Source: Hirundichthys speculiger
Lineage: Eukaryota > Chordata > Actinopteri > Beloniformes > Exocoetidae
Assembly: GCA_018398805.1 (NCBI GenBank)
Contig: JAGFBZ010000373.1
Location: 1,550,001 to 1,614,000 of the forward strand
Reading direction: 5' to 3'
DNA length: 64,000 nt
The translations under genes and the position numbers were made by a program. Under the pieces are notes generated by a model. The model was not told the origin of the DNA. It did no database searches and saw nothing but the letters and a program-made list of their open reading frames with translations. The first letter of the stretch is position 1; every line of letters begins with the position of its first letter. Below are positions 34,501 through 46,378 of this stretch, one piece after another.

Positions 34501-37500
34501 TGGATCTACTCTGTGTCCTGGGAAGGGTCATGGAGGTGGCATAGACATTTGCCCAACAGGTCTACATGTACTTTCTAGAGTTGGATATTGTATTCTGTTG
34601 GGTATGCTATGAGAGTATTGGGTACTGGCCCATTGCTACGGGTCATTCAGCTCATATACAGAGCAAGACTTTGGCCCATTGCTGGTAGAAAGTCTGATTT
34701 GTTCCAGGTAGGAGTTTGACTCCATTAGAGCTGCCCTTTTTCACAGATTCTTTACATAAACTTCATGGACAGAATTTCTAGGTGCAGCCAAAGTGCACAG
34801 GGTGTCTGGTTTGCTGTCCTTATGTTTCTGCTTTTTGCAGATGATGTGATCCTGTTGGCATTACTGAACTGAGAACTTCAGCACTCACTGAAGCAGTTTG
34901 CAGCTAAGTGTGAAGAGGCTGGGATGAGAATCAGCACCTTCAAATCTGAGACCATGATTTTCAGTCAGAAAGGAGTGGAATGCCCCTTCAGGTTTGGGGT
35001 GAGGTGTTGCCTCATGTGGAGGAGTTTAAGAATCCAGCAGGTGATTGACAGGTGGATTGATGCAGTGTCTACAGTGGTGCGGACTATGTAGCGGTCTGTT
35101 GAGGTGAAGGGAGAGTTGAGCCAAAATGCAAGGTTCCTTGCTTATTGGTTGTTCTATGTTCCTTTTCTCATCTGTGGTGACAAACTGTGGATGGTGATCA
35201 GAAGAATGACATTTAGTGCGTTTACGTGGGAAGTTTCATTCCTCTTTAATTCAGAATTAAAATTAAATCTGATTTAAAATGAATAAAAATTACCATGTAA
35301 ACACCTAATTCCGAATGAAAATGTCCATTCCGAATTAAACTTAATTCCGAAGTAAGTGGCTGGTTTATTCTGATTTTAAATCCAAATAGAATAATCCCGT
35401 GGTCATGTATACACTCATTCCGCTTTAAATTAATTCCGGTCTTTCTGCGCATGCTCGTTCCCTTGCCCGTCTGTCGCCATGACTTGTTTTCTTCCGGTAG
35501 ACGTAAATATGTAAAGACGTCCGCCCCCCTATCCAATCAGAACCCTTCCCAACCCCCAGACCTTAAATGGAATTGGATTAAGCCGATCAAACGTGTTTTC
35601 CATGTAAACCTCAATTCGGAATTACTATTTCCATGTAAACTCGAAGGAAAATAGTTTGATTCTGAATTATTTAATTCTGAATAATTAATTCAGAATTGAA
35701 AAACATCATGTAACCGTGGCCATTGTGGATACAAACCACAGAAATTAGTTTTCCTGCTGGCCGCATTCTCCCATAGAGGCAGAGTGAGAAGCTTCACCAT
35801 TCTAGAGGGGCTCGAAGTGGAATTGCTTCCCCTCCACAGTTGAGGTGGATTGGGCGTCTCCTTAGGATATCCTCAGATACCTCTCAGGGGAGGAGTTTCA
35901 GGCTCATCTAACTAGGCGGAGGCCCCATTGCAGTTCCAGGACACATAGGAGATTTTATGCCTTTCAGCTGGCTTGGGAATGCCTCTGTATTGTCTTGGTA
36001 GAGCTGGAGGAGGTGGCTGGGGAAAGGAGGTCTTTGCTTCTGTGTATCTGTGTTCAGGCTGCTGCCCCACTGATCCAAACTCAGATAAGCAGAAGGTGAT
36101 TAATGGATGGTCTGGCAGCCTGTCCAGGTTGTACAGCTGCCGAGCTGGGATAGGCTCCAGCACACTTGTTCCTGAATAGGAAAAAGAGCGTGTGGATGGA
36201 AGGATGGATGGATCCTAATGGGAACTAAAATGTATAAGATTTTTTTTTTTCCATTCATCTTTAGGCTTTTGCTTTGACACGTCTGATGAGGAGGAGTATG
36301 GGAACAGATACAGGATGAAGATACAAAGAAGTGACCACTTCATTGAATTCATACCAGATTTCACGTCAAATAGGATGATCCTGTGGAATCGCGACAGCCC
36401 AGAGGCCAGTAAAGATACCAGGGGGAAGATGATTGGCAGGTTCTTTGTGATATATAATGTGACCCAGAGAGACAGCGGACGCTACATTTTTAGACGCCGG
36501 GACAGGAAAGTTCTGTCTACTAAGACTCTTGAGGTTGTAGGTAGGAATCATTTGAATTTTCAGTTTCCTGAATTTCTGTCTGATACTTGGGTTTTAAGTA
36601 TTTAGCTGGTGCAGTGATGTACATTGTAATGAACCTTATGGGAGATAGGAGCATGAAATACTTTAAGTTGAATTCACTTTTATATCTTCTCTACCAGCCA
36701 ACAGACAGACATTTGCACTGACCCCAGGTGAACAACTCAGCTTCACTTTTGATTTGGAACCGAGCTCCTGCAACATTTACTTCTTCCCAGGAGGTGGTCA
36801 CGAGACTGAGATAGTTCATCAGGGAAGACTAATGCATGGTTTTGATCAGTCTGGTTGCATTGGGTTTGATCTCTTAAAGCCATGTGGGATTTTAAACGAG
36901 GCTGTTCAAAGGTCATGCAATGGACACTTTGAGGTCAGAGATCATAACGGCGACATGGCCTTGTTGGTGTCACTGGAAATAGAACGTAAGTAACCTGTAT
37001 GTTTCATTTCACCTTAACCATATCAAGTCTTATTTTTAGTTTCCTATGTTCACTTGCCACTTTTGATGTCTTCTGAATAGATTTAGAAGATTACAAAAAC
37101 TTTTAAGTTCTATATAAATAGAAGATATAATGTTGAATATATTAATTCAACTGTTTAGTCTCTTCATATCAATTTCTTTTTAGATTTAGAGCCAGCTTGT
37201 ACAGTGATTTAAAAAAAAAAGAATACTATTACAAGTTCAGTAACGTAAATGATGGAAAATAAGAATATTCTGAAATGTATAAACATACTAGTCAACTAAT
37301 TGAATTATTAAATGTTTGTTTCAGCTCCACTGTTAAATTCTTCTTATCTATTCGCTGGTGGAGGTGCTTTGCTCTTTACATGTTTGAGCTGTTGCATTAA
37401 GTGCTGCTGCTGTGGAAAGCACTCCTCACAAAAGCGCCACTCTGAATCAGATGCCGTTGCTGCAGGTGAGCCTGCTGTGCATTACCATGAGGTGAGCATC

Positions 37501-39180
37501 CTCTCCACTGAAACTACTTCACCATTTGTGTAATCGTGCAATATGTTTAGAAGTCTTCCATTTTCTGCAGTATGACCGGGAGCCTGCTGGACCAAGGTCC
37601 GGTCAATACACTGCACCCTCTGAAACAGACACCGTCCAGCCTTCTCAGGCTTTGACTGGCCCTCTGGTTAGCGTGTTTTGCATTTCATTCATTCAGGAAG
37701 TTTTCTCTTTACAAATGCTCCACACTGGTATTTTCTTGACATCCCGCTGTTTATATGTTGATTCATTCTGCAGATACATGATCCTCCACCTATGAGACGA
37801 CCACTTGCTTATTCAGAGGTATGGTTTGTTCATATTAGTCCTAAATTGTTGTTTTTTTTATACATTTATTGTTACTTTCTTGGTCCCGTTAAATAACCCA
37901 CTGCACTTGATCTGTGAAATTTGAGCTTATTTATGTTGCTGTTATACTGTCATCAAGGAAAAGGGGAGTCTTTGAAAGTGTTTAGATAAAAAAGACTATG
38001 AATTAAAAATTGAGATAACTGAATGTGATTATAAATTAAATGATTTCAAAATAAATAATTCAAAATTTAAAAAATAGTCTTAATTACAAATAGCTTTGTT
38101 TCTTGATATTTTAGTGGCTGATGTTTCATTCATTTCTCTTTTTAAAATACAGTAACAATCAAATTCTAAAATGTTGTTATTTAATAAGGAATTATTAGAT
38201 ACATAATTCCTCATTTTCAGCCAATTAAAAGATCGTATAGGGCCACTGTGTAGCTTGGTGGTTGAGGTGGGTGGTCTATGTGTCCAGGCTGCAGTCCTAT
38301 GACGGTCGTGGGCTGGACTCCTGTCCTGTGGCCCTGAGCTGCATGTCTTCTCCACTCTCTCTGCCCTGCTTTCCTGTCCCCTGGTCACTATAAATAAAGG
38401 ACACTGTGACATTTAAAAAAAAAAAAAAAAAAAAAAAATCCTGTGAAACAGTACCTTGTAATTTTACTATTTATTTACAGGTTAATGAACTTATTTATTT
38501 ATAAGTAATCAGATTTGGTCATCTTTAGTTTTATTTCACAATTACTGATTATCAAGATGGTTTATTGCCACTTTGGACATATGGAGGACTCCTATGGAGG
38601 TCCTCTATATCAGTGTAAAGATGGTCATCTATTGCAAAGTTTTTATTGATCTGTATCTCTTATTTGAGCTGGTGAGCAACAATGTGAGCAAAAGTTGTGT
38701 GATACAACTGACAACTTTATTGACTTTTGTTAGCCCATCTCCTTTCAAAGAGTGCCAATATATTTTGAACATTATGAAATATCTACTGTTAGACTGTGAT
38801 GAACTGCAATGAATTCCACATAAATCAAATATTTAAAAATGAGTAAAAACATACTTAGTTTGTTCATTTTATATGCTGAGCTCTTATATACCTGTAATAT
38901 TGAGGTAACTGTGTTATACCTTTAAAGCAAGATTGTAATTTCCACCTTTAAGACACAAGCAAATGTATGTTCATTTAGCATTAAATACACTTCAACATTT
39001 GTCTTTTTCTTTCAGGTTTCAGCTCCAGCGGAGCGGGAAGACGCTCCGACTGTCCTGCTGTACTCCAACTCTGAGCCACGGTTTGAACTGAAGGGGGTGA
39101 ACTTTAACCCTGATTCTCTGCTGGGTTCTGACTCGCCTCACTGTAATGTTTATACCTCAGACAAACTCAGTTTCCCCTAA
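31518..39180 (+). CDS. Ig-like type I membrane receptor, paralog 2 (about 358 aa, 7 coding exons)
   Basis: Coding exons: 31518-31557, 36265-36540, 36698-36985, 37325-37491, 37571-37666, 37774-37818, 39016-39180, all with GT/AG borders and matching phase. Exon 1 (40 nt, signal peptide MLVVVLLSVCVCTG), the membrane exon (167 nt) and the 45-nt tail exon have exactly the lengths of their counterparts in paralog 1, so the genes are duplicates. The first Ig-like unit corresponds to the second of paralog 1 (FIEFIP ... RMILWNRDSP versus FLEFTP ... PMILWNRSDP). The membrane-distal unit of paralog 1 has no equivalent. The second unit has four extra cysteines. A CCIKCCCCGK juxtamembrane run and the terminal SEPRFELK ... 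VYTSDKLSF are conserved, but both PPxY motifs are absent. The large intron 1 is full of transposons. Confidence 0.8.
31655..31942. repeat. Direct repeat flanking the copia/MITE block, left copy (with hAT fragment inside)
   Basis: The sequence from GTTAAGAGACATATTTTTG to ACTCCCCTTTTTTGTTCT recurs at 33798-33953 with few changes. The left copy is split at about 31722-31853 by a piece of the GGGGCGCCGCTAGGG hAT MITE that is complete at 60466-60640. Confidence 0.75.
31950..32982 (+). mobile_element. Ty1/copia-type retrotransposon remnant (reverse transcriptase)
   Basis: Frames in the plus strand, separated by indels, carry the order of copia RT: a segment with WVKAMDEEIQSL, then MDVKTAYLHA, GLKQSGRNWN, the catalytic WVDDLIIAAS, FKMKDLGQLKFFLGIE, and the C-terminal VGSLIYLTTCTRPDLSF and RYLRGT. 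Gag, protease and integrase are not visible. It is cut on the right by MITE copy 2. It lies in intron 1 of Ig-like gene 2. Copia elements are a minority in fish genomes. The coding region is broken and inactive. Confidence 0.85.
32983..33307 (+). mobile_element. TTAA-target MITE, copy 2 (inserted in the copia remnant)
   Basis: TTAA and AGGTGGGGTAGGGTG begin it; CACCCACCCCACCT and TTAA end it. The interior matches copies 1 and 3 but lacks the block carrying AATATTGTAAAAAGTG near the right end. It interrupts the copia frame just after RYLRGT. Confidence 0.8.
33401..33803 (+). mobile_element. TTAA-target MITE, copy 3
   Basis: It is bounded by TTAA, with termini AGGTGGAGTAGGTGTTG and CAACACCCACCCCACCT. 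It has the same orientation as copy 2, from which it is separated by only 93 bp. Its right TTAA is the one that begins the direct repeat (GTTAAGAGACAT), matching the unoccupied TTAA at 31656-31659. Confidence 0.8.
33798..33953. repeat. Direct repeat flanking the copia/MITE block, right copy
   Basis: This matches 31655-31942 without the hAT fragment. It suggests a local duplication around the retrotransposon block rather than a target-site duplication, because it is about 155 bp long. Confidence 0.7.
34370..36215 (+). mobile_element. Rex/L2-like LINE ORF2 remnant, split by a MITE
   Basis: Plus-strand fragments around 34840-35060 read FADDVILLA, QFAAKCEEAGMRIST and KSETMIFSQK, the polymerase region of a LINE reverse transcriptase. 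After the MITE at 35215-35722, the reading resumes with the C-terminal part around 35740-36160 (a QLRWIGRLLRI-type segment, then ...SWLGNAS). Short GGATG repeats close it at about 36190-36215. It is heavily mutated and lies in intron 1 of Ig-like gene 2. Confidence 0.65.
35215..35722. mobile_element. ATTCCGAATTA-rich MITE inside the LINE remnant
   Basis: Many copies of ATTCCGAATT and CATGTAAAC motifs are arranged on both strands. The ends GTGCGTTTACGTG and CATGTAACCGTGGC form an imperfect inverted repeat. It separates two parts of one LINE frame, so it is a later insertion. There is no coding capacity. Confidence 0.6.
38237..38437 (+). mobile_element. tRNA-derived SINE with poly-A tail
   Basis: Pol III A-box-like TAGCTTGGTGG and B-box-like GGTCGTGGGCTGGACTCC are spaced as in tRNA genes. 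An unrelated body and a 24-base A run (38414-38437) follow. It lies in the last intron of Ig-like gene 2. It is decayed in the B box. Confidence 0.75.
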
Positions 39181-42100
39181 AAGGCTTTTTTTTTTTTTGA
39201 AAAGCAAAATGAATTAATTAGCATCACATTAAAGAGGTCCTTCAACATTTTGTTTTATAAATTGTTCACTTGGTGCATCTGACTGTTACTTGGTAGCTAG
39301 TTGTAGCTGTAGCTGCTAGCCTGGCACATGACAACAAAATTAATATATTTTAAGCTATAGATTCTTTTTATGGGTTAGGAAGTTATAACATGTTATTAAG
39401 GGACTTTTGAAGCATTGTTTTTTCATCACAAATTGTATTCACCTAATTTCAAGACCCAGTAAGGACATTTCTTTTCTAATTATATCTCAATTTGTAGAAT
39501 CGATTTATAGAATTTATAGAATGTAAAAATTGAAAGAGAGCCTGCTTTATTTTCAACATTAGTGTCGGTTCCAGTAATTTAACTCCACTGCAAACACCAG
39601 AGCCTCCAAAAGTCGTATATGGAGTGGTACACTAATCAAATGGTTACATTCAAAGCCATAAATAAAAAATGATCTAAAACAATATGCTATAAATTAAAAA
39701 TCAAAAATGCCTTCGTTATGCATGAATACCTCAATAAGCATCTCATTGAAATATTGTATATCTATTTTTTTCTTCCACAGTTGTGCCTGGAGTACATAAT
39801 TAGTTTTAAAATGAATTAACTTGGAAATCTCAGGTAAGTTAGAAACAATAATACTCATGCAGAGTCCTATTTAAAAGTCAGAAGCAATGGTCCTCAACGT
39901 TCTGTGACACTTCAAATTCAGTTCGTCTCTGCAATACGTTCACAGCCGCTGGTTGAAATATTTTATGCTGATGCAGGTGAATGTGGACTTGCATTAATTA
40001 ACTTAAAAGGTAGAAACATAATCAGCTGCTCAGTTGACTCAGGTGACACAGATTATCTTGGATTCCACCACTTTATTCAGACTGATAACCCAGACTTTCT
40101 TTACGTCAGGAATGTTTGGCTTTCAGTCTTCAGGTGCCTCTATAAAAGTCTAGTGTGATGAGGCCGGTGGACAAAAGACCATAACAACATGTCATTAAAC
40201 TGTTGTTGATCTTCAGGTGTTTCTTCAGTGCTCCGTTGTTTATATGTAGTTGTTCTGGAAACTTGTTGCACAGGTTGCATGTTGATTTACACGAACAAGC
40301 ACTTGGACGAAGCTTCAGCAGAAGAGATCAAGTCCAAAGAACTTTTATAAATTTCACCAATTTTTTATGTGCAAACCTTTTCAAACTGCAAGTTTCTATG
40401 AAAATATGAAATATTCCCTGATTGGTCTCTTTGACCTCACTGTATATGCTGTTTATATAAATAGTTTCTTAAGTTTTTCTAATGATTGTTCAATGCATAC
40501 TGAACTGTTGGAGACACCAACAGCCTTTTCTCTTTTTGTGAAAAGCAACATTAAATACCTCAACATCTCCTTGCTGCCGTCCATTTGGCATTTCCCTTCA
40601 AGTGCATTACTGGAGAGGTGAAATACAGCAGAATCCTTGCGATACATTTGCAACCTTTCCATCCACAATCTCATGGGACACACGCTAATTTACTCACATT
40701 AACATAAAATAACATGGTTTAGCTTGAATAGTTGATTATATGCTATTATCAACACGTCCACTGTTTCAGTTCATGTGCTGGAATGTTTTGTGATGCGTGA
40801 CGTGTACTGTTGTGTAAATATGGTTTGTTGAAGCACCAACATTCTTTTAGGAGCATAACCTGAGTGAGAAAGCATATCTCAATGTATTTATTCTTGATGT
40901 CAAGTTAATTAAAGATATAACACCAAGAGACCATGTTTGTATTTGTATGTGTTTTTCTGTGTCATGTCCACACACACTGCACGCTTGTAATTCCCCTCAC
41001 GTCCAACACAGGCACTGCCCCCCCTGTTCAGCACTCAGCCAAAAGCTCATCCAAACTCATAAATTCCTTCCTGGCATGCCAACTGGTTCACAGGAGACGC
41101 TCAACAAAGCAGAAGTTGTGGTACGACGGAGCCTTTTTTCTGCTGAGCACAACAGAGGAACAAATCTGTTTGTCTTTATTAATGAGAGTGACTGATCCTG
41201 AAAAGTTTAACAACTTATGGTTTATGTATTTTAAGCACTGCAGCACAAATTTAAAATAATTTATGAAAAAAAGAACATTTTGCTCCACTCTTCTGGGTTT
41301 CCATTACAGCACTTAACACTTCAAACTTACTTTGTTATTTTGAAGGGGGGAAGAAAGCTTTTTAACTACCTTCCAGTGACCTGAAAATATGAATTATAAA
41401 TCATCTGAAGGATGTATAATCAGTAATCTGAATATGCTGAATTAAAGGAAATGTGGGTCTATGGTTAAAATGCTATTCAAGTGACTTAAGAGTGTTTATT
41501 ATTTGCCTAAAAGATGAATTCAGTTATGAAATGTATTGTGTAACACTAAAAAGGATGAGTGTTTTTTTTTCTCTTTTGGTTAATGGAAGATTTACAGGCA
41601 TTTGGAAACAGGGGAACAAGTAGTTAAAGCAAACCTGCTGGCTAAGAGTGCCTCATTCGCACATTCAGTAGGCATTGGACCAAATTTGAATTAAAGTGGA
41701 GTCTTGCTTCTGTCCACCTGGTGAATGTGAGTCCCATATTTAAGCTTTGTCTGGGTAAAGCAGCTGACTTTGTTGATCTCCACCAGCTCTCTGATCTCTT
41801 GACCAAAATTGCATCATGAGAGGAATGAGGCAAAAGAGGAAAGCTGTGGGAAAGGAAAACAAATAAAATGATCTGTAGAGATTAATTTAAGAGTTGTGTT
41901 CAGTTACCACAAACTTCATCTTTTCCCTATCTGGTCATTTGATCTGTTGGCAGTATTTTGTCTTAACGTTGGGATTTTAGTTAAATTACTTTGTAAACAC
42001 AACAAAATGTAGCATTTTCCCTTCAAGGCTCTCTGTGGTGAGGCACTTAGGGCAGTGACATGGTGTAAAGTCATTTTTGGTTTAATATCTGACCCACTTG

Positions 42101-42225
42101 GCACTACAACAGCACAGTGCAGTAGGGGAGAAGGGTTTCAGGGTTGCAGGGTGAGCTTGAAGGAATGATCCTTTCGACACAGGGTTCACGTTGTTCCCAT
42201 AGTTGTTTCTGTCAGCCGCGGTGGC

Positions 42226-42273
<48 letters not shown>

Positions 42274-43020
42274 TCGTTGAGCACTGGAAGGAAGCAGCAG
42301 GATTGAGGTTGGCTGCTTAACTCTGGATCATTTCAGAGTTTGGTTTTCTTTGACTCTGAGGCTTTTTGCATCCCACAGAAGTAGTTTTCACTCATACCAA
42401 AAAAACATGGTTTTACATAATCAATGTTTCCACTTAGAAGAGCCTATTACGCACGTTTTATCTAGCGCCACCAGCAGGTGGAAGATTTAACCAAGGACAT
42501 TAGATCTATGCAGAAGATTTCCATGCATGGCTGCCTAAATAATATAGCCCAAATATTTAAGTCAAAATATGAATTAACCCAATATCTTGGCTTTATACTC
42601 AACTACTAACAAAACTAATAACTAAGCAGATCACCTCAGTTTTAAATCATCATTGTAGTTTAACTGACTTGCAATCATCATTAGCGTTAAGGATTGTGAA
42701 CACTTGGTTCTGTTTTGACTAAGAATTGTGAAACATTTTGCTTGAATGTAATACAATCAGTGGTTACAGTTTATTCATTTGCCCTTTTTAACCATATTTA
42801 TTTGATATTAGTCATGTCCATTGTCTTTGTTCCTTTGTGCATGACTTCTTCTCATCCAACCTGCCTCTCTGGTTTCTTCTAGTGAGGCACTTTATGACAT
42901 TGATAACAGAAGATTTCTCTAAATATTGTTTATTATAATGATCCAAGGTAACACTGTCCACTTATTTAGTTTGGAGACAAACATAAAGAGCATTTCTGAT
43001 TTTAAAAATCCCAGAGATCA
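39181..43020. other. Intergenic region, no supported gene
   Basis: This covers the 3' flank of Ig-like gene 2 (ATTAAA near 39228, AATAAA near 39660) and the 3' flank of the tmem109-like gene. The short open frames at 39904-40158 and 40933-41259 have no domain, splice or repeat evidence. A (GT)n microsatellite lies at 42230-42271. Confidence 0.5.
42230..42271. repeat. (GT)n microsatellite
   Basis: There are about 21 uninterrupted GT dinucleotides, likely length-polymorphic. Confidence 0.95.
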
Positions 43021-43022
43021 CT

Positions 43023-43028
43023 TTATTT
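43023..43028 (-). terminator. Polyadenylation signal of the tmem109-like gene
   Basis: AATAAA on the minus strand (TTTATT on plus) lies 68 bases after the stop codon of the tmem109-like gene. Confidence 0.6.
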
Positions 43029-43095
43029 CTCAAATTTGTCACAGATATAGAAATCATTAGTGTTACCACTTTGTCAGCCTGCATCACCATCACCT

Positions 43096-45617
43096 TTAAC
43101 CACCCGTTCCCATTCCTACTCCCCTTTCCTCTTCTCTACTGCCTTCAGTCGGCTCTCCAGGTAGCTCAGTCCGGTTCTCCACCACACCAGACTTATCAGA
43201 CCTAGAAGTGAGCAGAGTCAACAGGACGCACGCCAGCACCAGGCCGCCCAGTCGAACTGCCGTGGTTTCTGCAGAGGCGAGGTTATCGGTCGCAATCAGT
43301 CCGAAAAGCCAGAGCGCCAGGACAGTTTTCACCACCCAGAACACCTGCTTCACCACACCAATCAGCAGGCGGAGAGCACAATGGTTAGCACCCAGTAACC
43401 GATGAGAGCCAACAGCCCCCACTGGGCGACGGCGGTTACGCCCTCTGGAGTGAAGCGGGGCAGTGTCAGCGCATCTGTGGAGAGAGGAAATCCAACAGAG
43501 GCATGTTTACATAAAGAACAAAGCTCGAAAATACCTGCATATAAGACAAGGAAGCAAAAGGAATAAAGACTGGCACGTAAAAAAAAGGAGTGGCAGACAC
43601 TGCCTTGGGGGAGGGTCGGATATTTTTTACTTGCACTCAAAACAATCTGTCCTACTGCAGCACACAATTTTTTAGTGAGCTACACACACATTTGGTGACT
43701 CCGTTACAATGAGGGGTTGTCCTGGTACCCACCATCGAATCCTGTGACCCTGAGGATCTCTGTGACGTAAACGGCAATGACATTCAGGCCGCTGGCAGCT
43801 CCTTCAGCCAAGAATCGGATCACGGTCTCCAAAAACTGGCGGGAGGTTGGAGACATGATTTACTTTGTTATTATACAAGGCAGTAATGAAGGGAGACGGC
43901 ATTCAGATCATGCGGGAGTGGGGGATGGAGGAATGTGCAGGCAGTTACGATGTAATTTATTATGCTGAATTATGCGCAGAACAAATGACATTTACAGGAG
44001 CTCCTGTTACAAACCCAATAAACATGGAAGTCCAACAGACTTCCACCGTTTGTTGACTTGAACAGACAGCTGTGCATATAGGTGACAGGTGGAAAGCACC
44101 CCTCTCTAATCCTGTACAGTCTCCCCTCCAACTCCCAGAAGCAGGAGACAGGGAAGAAAAAAAAAAAACACATATAGCCTTGTCCAGCAAGGTCAAGGGT
44201 AGTCCAGCAGTGAGCTGAACAGGGATCTTATCTGCACCTGTTGCACTACACACAGCTACATACATAAGGACTGTTCAGGGTGTCAGAGTGAGACTGAAGC
44301 ATCTGTCTCTCCGTTGTCACTGTGTTCATATTACTTGAAAATACACCTAATCATCTTCTGCGGTATCAGTTTCTACAGTAAGGATGTAGCAGTGAGGACT
44401 CATCGAACCCAAAAAGCTTGAACATCTGAGAGGTTTCTGGAGCTAAAAACGTTTTTGAAAGTGATTTGTAGCCAAGACGCACAATATTAATGCTTCAAAG
44501 CTGATCCAATGGCACACATGCAGTATTCAAACAAACAGATACAACAGAGGCCACTCTGTGTACTGATAGCTCCAGTAAATAGAAATGAACATTATCTGAC
44601 AAAGACCTTTAAAAAATGTTGTTCTGCTATATTTAATTTACTGGAGGACAGTCAGCGCAGTGTGCAGACCTAATGGGGTAATTTTCCTTTGATTAAATCT
44701 CATTACTGACTTACTTTTTAATCTTTTTAAACTGTTCCCAGTGGAAATCTTGGGAGAGCCGAGTTGAGTTCGAATTAATCTAACTTGGGATCACAACTTC
44801 TCAAGCAAGACTTGCGCAAAACATCCTACATTTTAGATTCAGAGAAACCATCACATAAACAAAATCTTATCCTAACATGCAAATATCACAAGCACAGTGC
44901 CAACTTCACGCATGTCATGCTCCTACTTTCTGCTTCAACTACAGGTGTGGCTTTGGCTAAAGCTGAGTTTCATGAGAGGAAAACACCCAGGGGGTTCCTT
45001 ACCATGGTCACTGTATAGACGTTCTCCTGACCAAGCATTGACTCAAGAAACAACACTGCACTCTGAAGAGAAGGGTGGAGATAAGGAGGCAGAGATGTCC
45101 ATGTGTGTGCATGGGTGAGGGGGATGCATGTACGTGGAAGGGCGAAGAAGATGAGGGGATCAGAAGGAAGATTAGCAAGTTGAAGAGCATGAGGACAGGA
45201 ATGAGCGTGAAGGGGGAAGCATGGGTGGAGAGAGGTAACAGGGTTGGAGCTGAAAATTAGTAATCAGGTACAGTTATTGATCAAAAATAGAACAGACACT
45301 GAGGTTAGACTATTAAGAATTAAAGAAAAGAATTTACAAAAAAAAAAAAACCCTCTCCCTGATGCAGAATGAAAGAAAGAGTGTAACCTGGTCGTGCACC
45401 TCTGTACCTCAGCTGTGGACCGTATCACGCCGGCTCCCAGCAGCGACTCCGCGTACCGCTGGATCTCCTCGCAGCTCCCTGTGATCAGGGTGCGCAGGGT
45501 GACCACTGGTGGGCTCTCAGCCTTGACCCGCCCGGGCCCAGCTTCAGCCTCAATCCGGCCCAGCGCCAGGCCGAGAACCAGGACGCAAGCAGTAAGCAAA
45601 ACCATGATGTCACGCAC
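43096..45617 (-). CDS. tmem109: TMEM109-like (mitsugumin-23 family) membrane protein, one apparent frameshift
   Basis: Coding exons on the minus strand: 45617-45408, 45062-45003, 43835-43733, 43474-43096, with consensus splice sites and consistent phase, for about 250 residues (the human protein has about 243). The N-terminus MVLLTACVLVLGLALG is a signal peptide; MRDIM upstream gives an alternative start. The last exon has TPEGVTAVAQWGLLALIGYW and then two or three hydrophobic segments (VFWVVKTVLALWLFGLI, LGGLVLACVLLTLL) and a Glu/Gly-rich tail. Mitsugumin 23 is known as a cation-channel-forming protein of ER and nuclear membranes; the assignment rests on topology and motif similarity. One base appears to be missing near 43373, so the frame stops early unless this is a sequencing error. 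The acceptor CTAATCTCCTAACAG before the start exon indicates a 5' UTR intron. Confidence 0.7.
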
Positions 45618-45642
45618 ACAGGAGTCCCTGTTAGGAGATTAG

Positions 45643-46346
45643 AAAACAATAGGAGGGAAAAATGCGCCAGGAAGTGTGCGCACGGGTTAAAGCTGCAGCC
45701 TGGAGCAGGCTGGGCAGCTTCAGGCACGCTGGTAAAAAAAAAAAAAAAAAAAGAAATCTGATTTGAAAATGGCTTCTGTGTGGGGCAGTCAGCTCCAGAC
45801 AGCATGCATCACAACAGGCGAGGAAACGTGAGAAGTTTAAAAAAAAAAAAAAAGGAAAACAAAAATAAGAAAGAAACCGCGTCAGACAGTTAAAGTGTCT
45901 GCTTCTCTAATCAGACGAAAGCGCGTCGAGTCAACAAAATCCCCCACAGGATCAAAAAATATCCGAGCGTTTAATTAGAAACTTTGGCAGTGTTGTAAAT
46001 GTCCAATCCGGGACCGCTGCGCTCCTCAAGGACGCTCCAGCATTAGCTGTGGCTATATTTGGAGGGGAAACTGTTAAATGCTTCCAGCAGGAGTCCACAT
46101 GCGAGATAACCGGCGAGGACGCGCGGAGAATGTGTTGCAAAAAAAGAGACGTGGCGGCAATATATCCAAAAACTTTCCTTTCCTTGCAGGTTTAAAGGAA
46201 AAGGGAAGTGAGACCCGTTGACGCTGGGAGAGCACGAGTCTCTTAAAGCCTCTTATTTGAGCTTGGAGCTGCACACCGCCCCAGCTTGCTGCTCTTTTGT
46301 CCCCGATCTGGCATCAAATGCACTTTTGCGATGGATTATGTTGCAC

Positions 46347-46378
<32 letters not shown>

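Noticed and set aside
39904..41259. Short open frames between Ig-like gene 2 and the tmem109-like gene
   Set aside because: No domain, splice pattern or duplicate supports them. Lengths of 68-108 codons are expected by chance.
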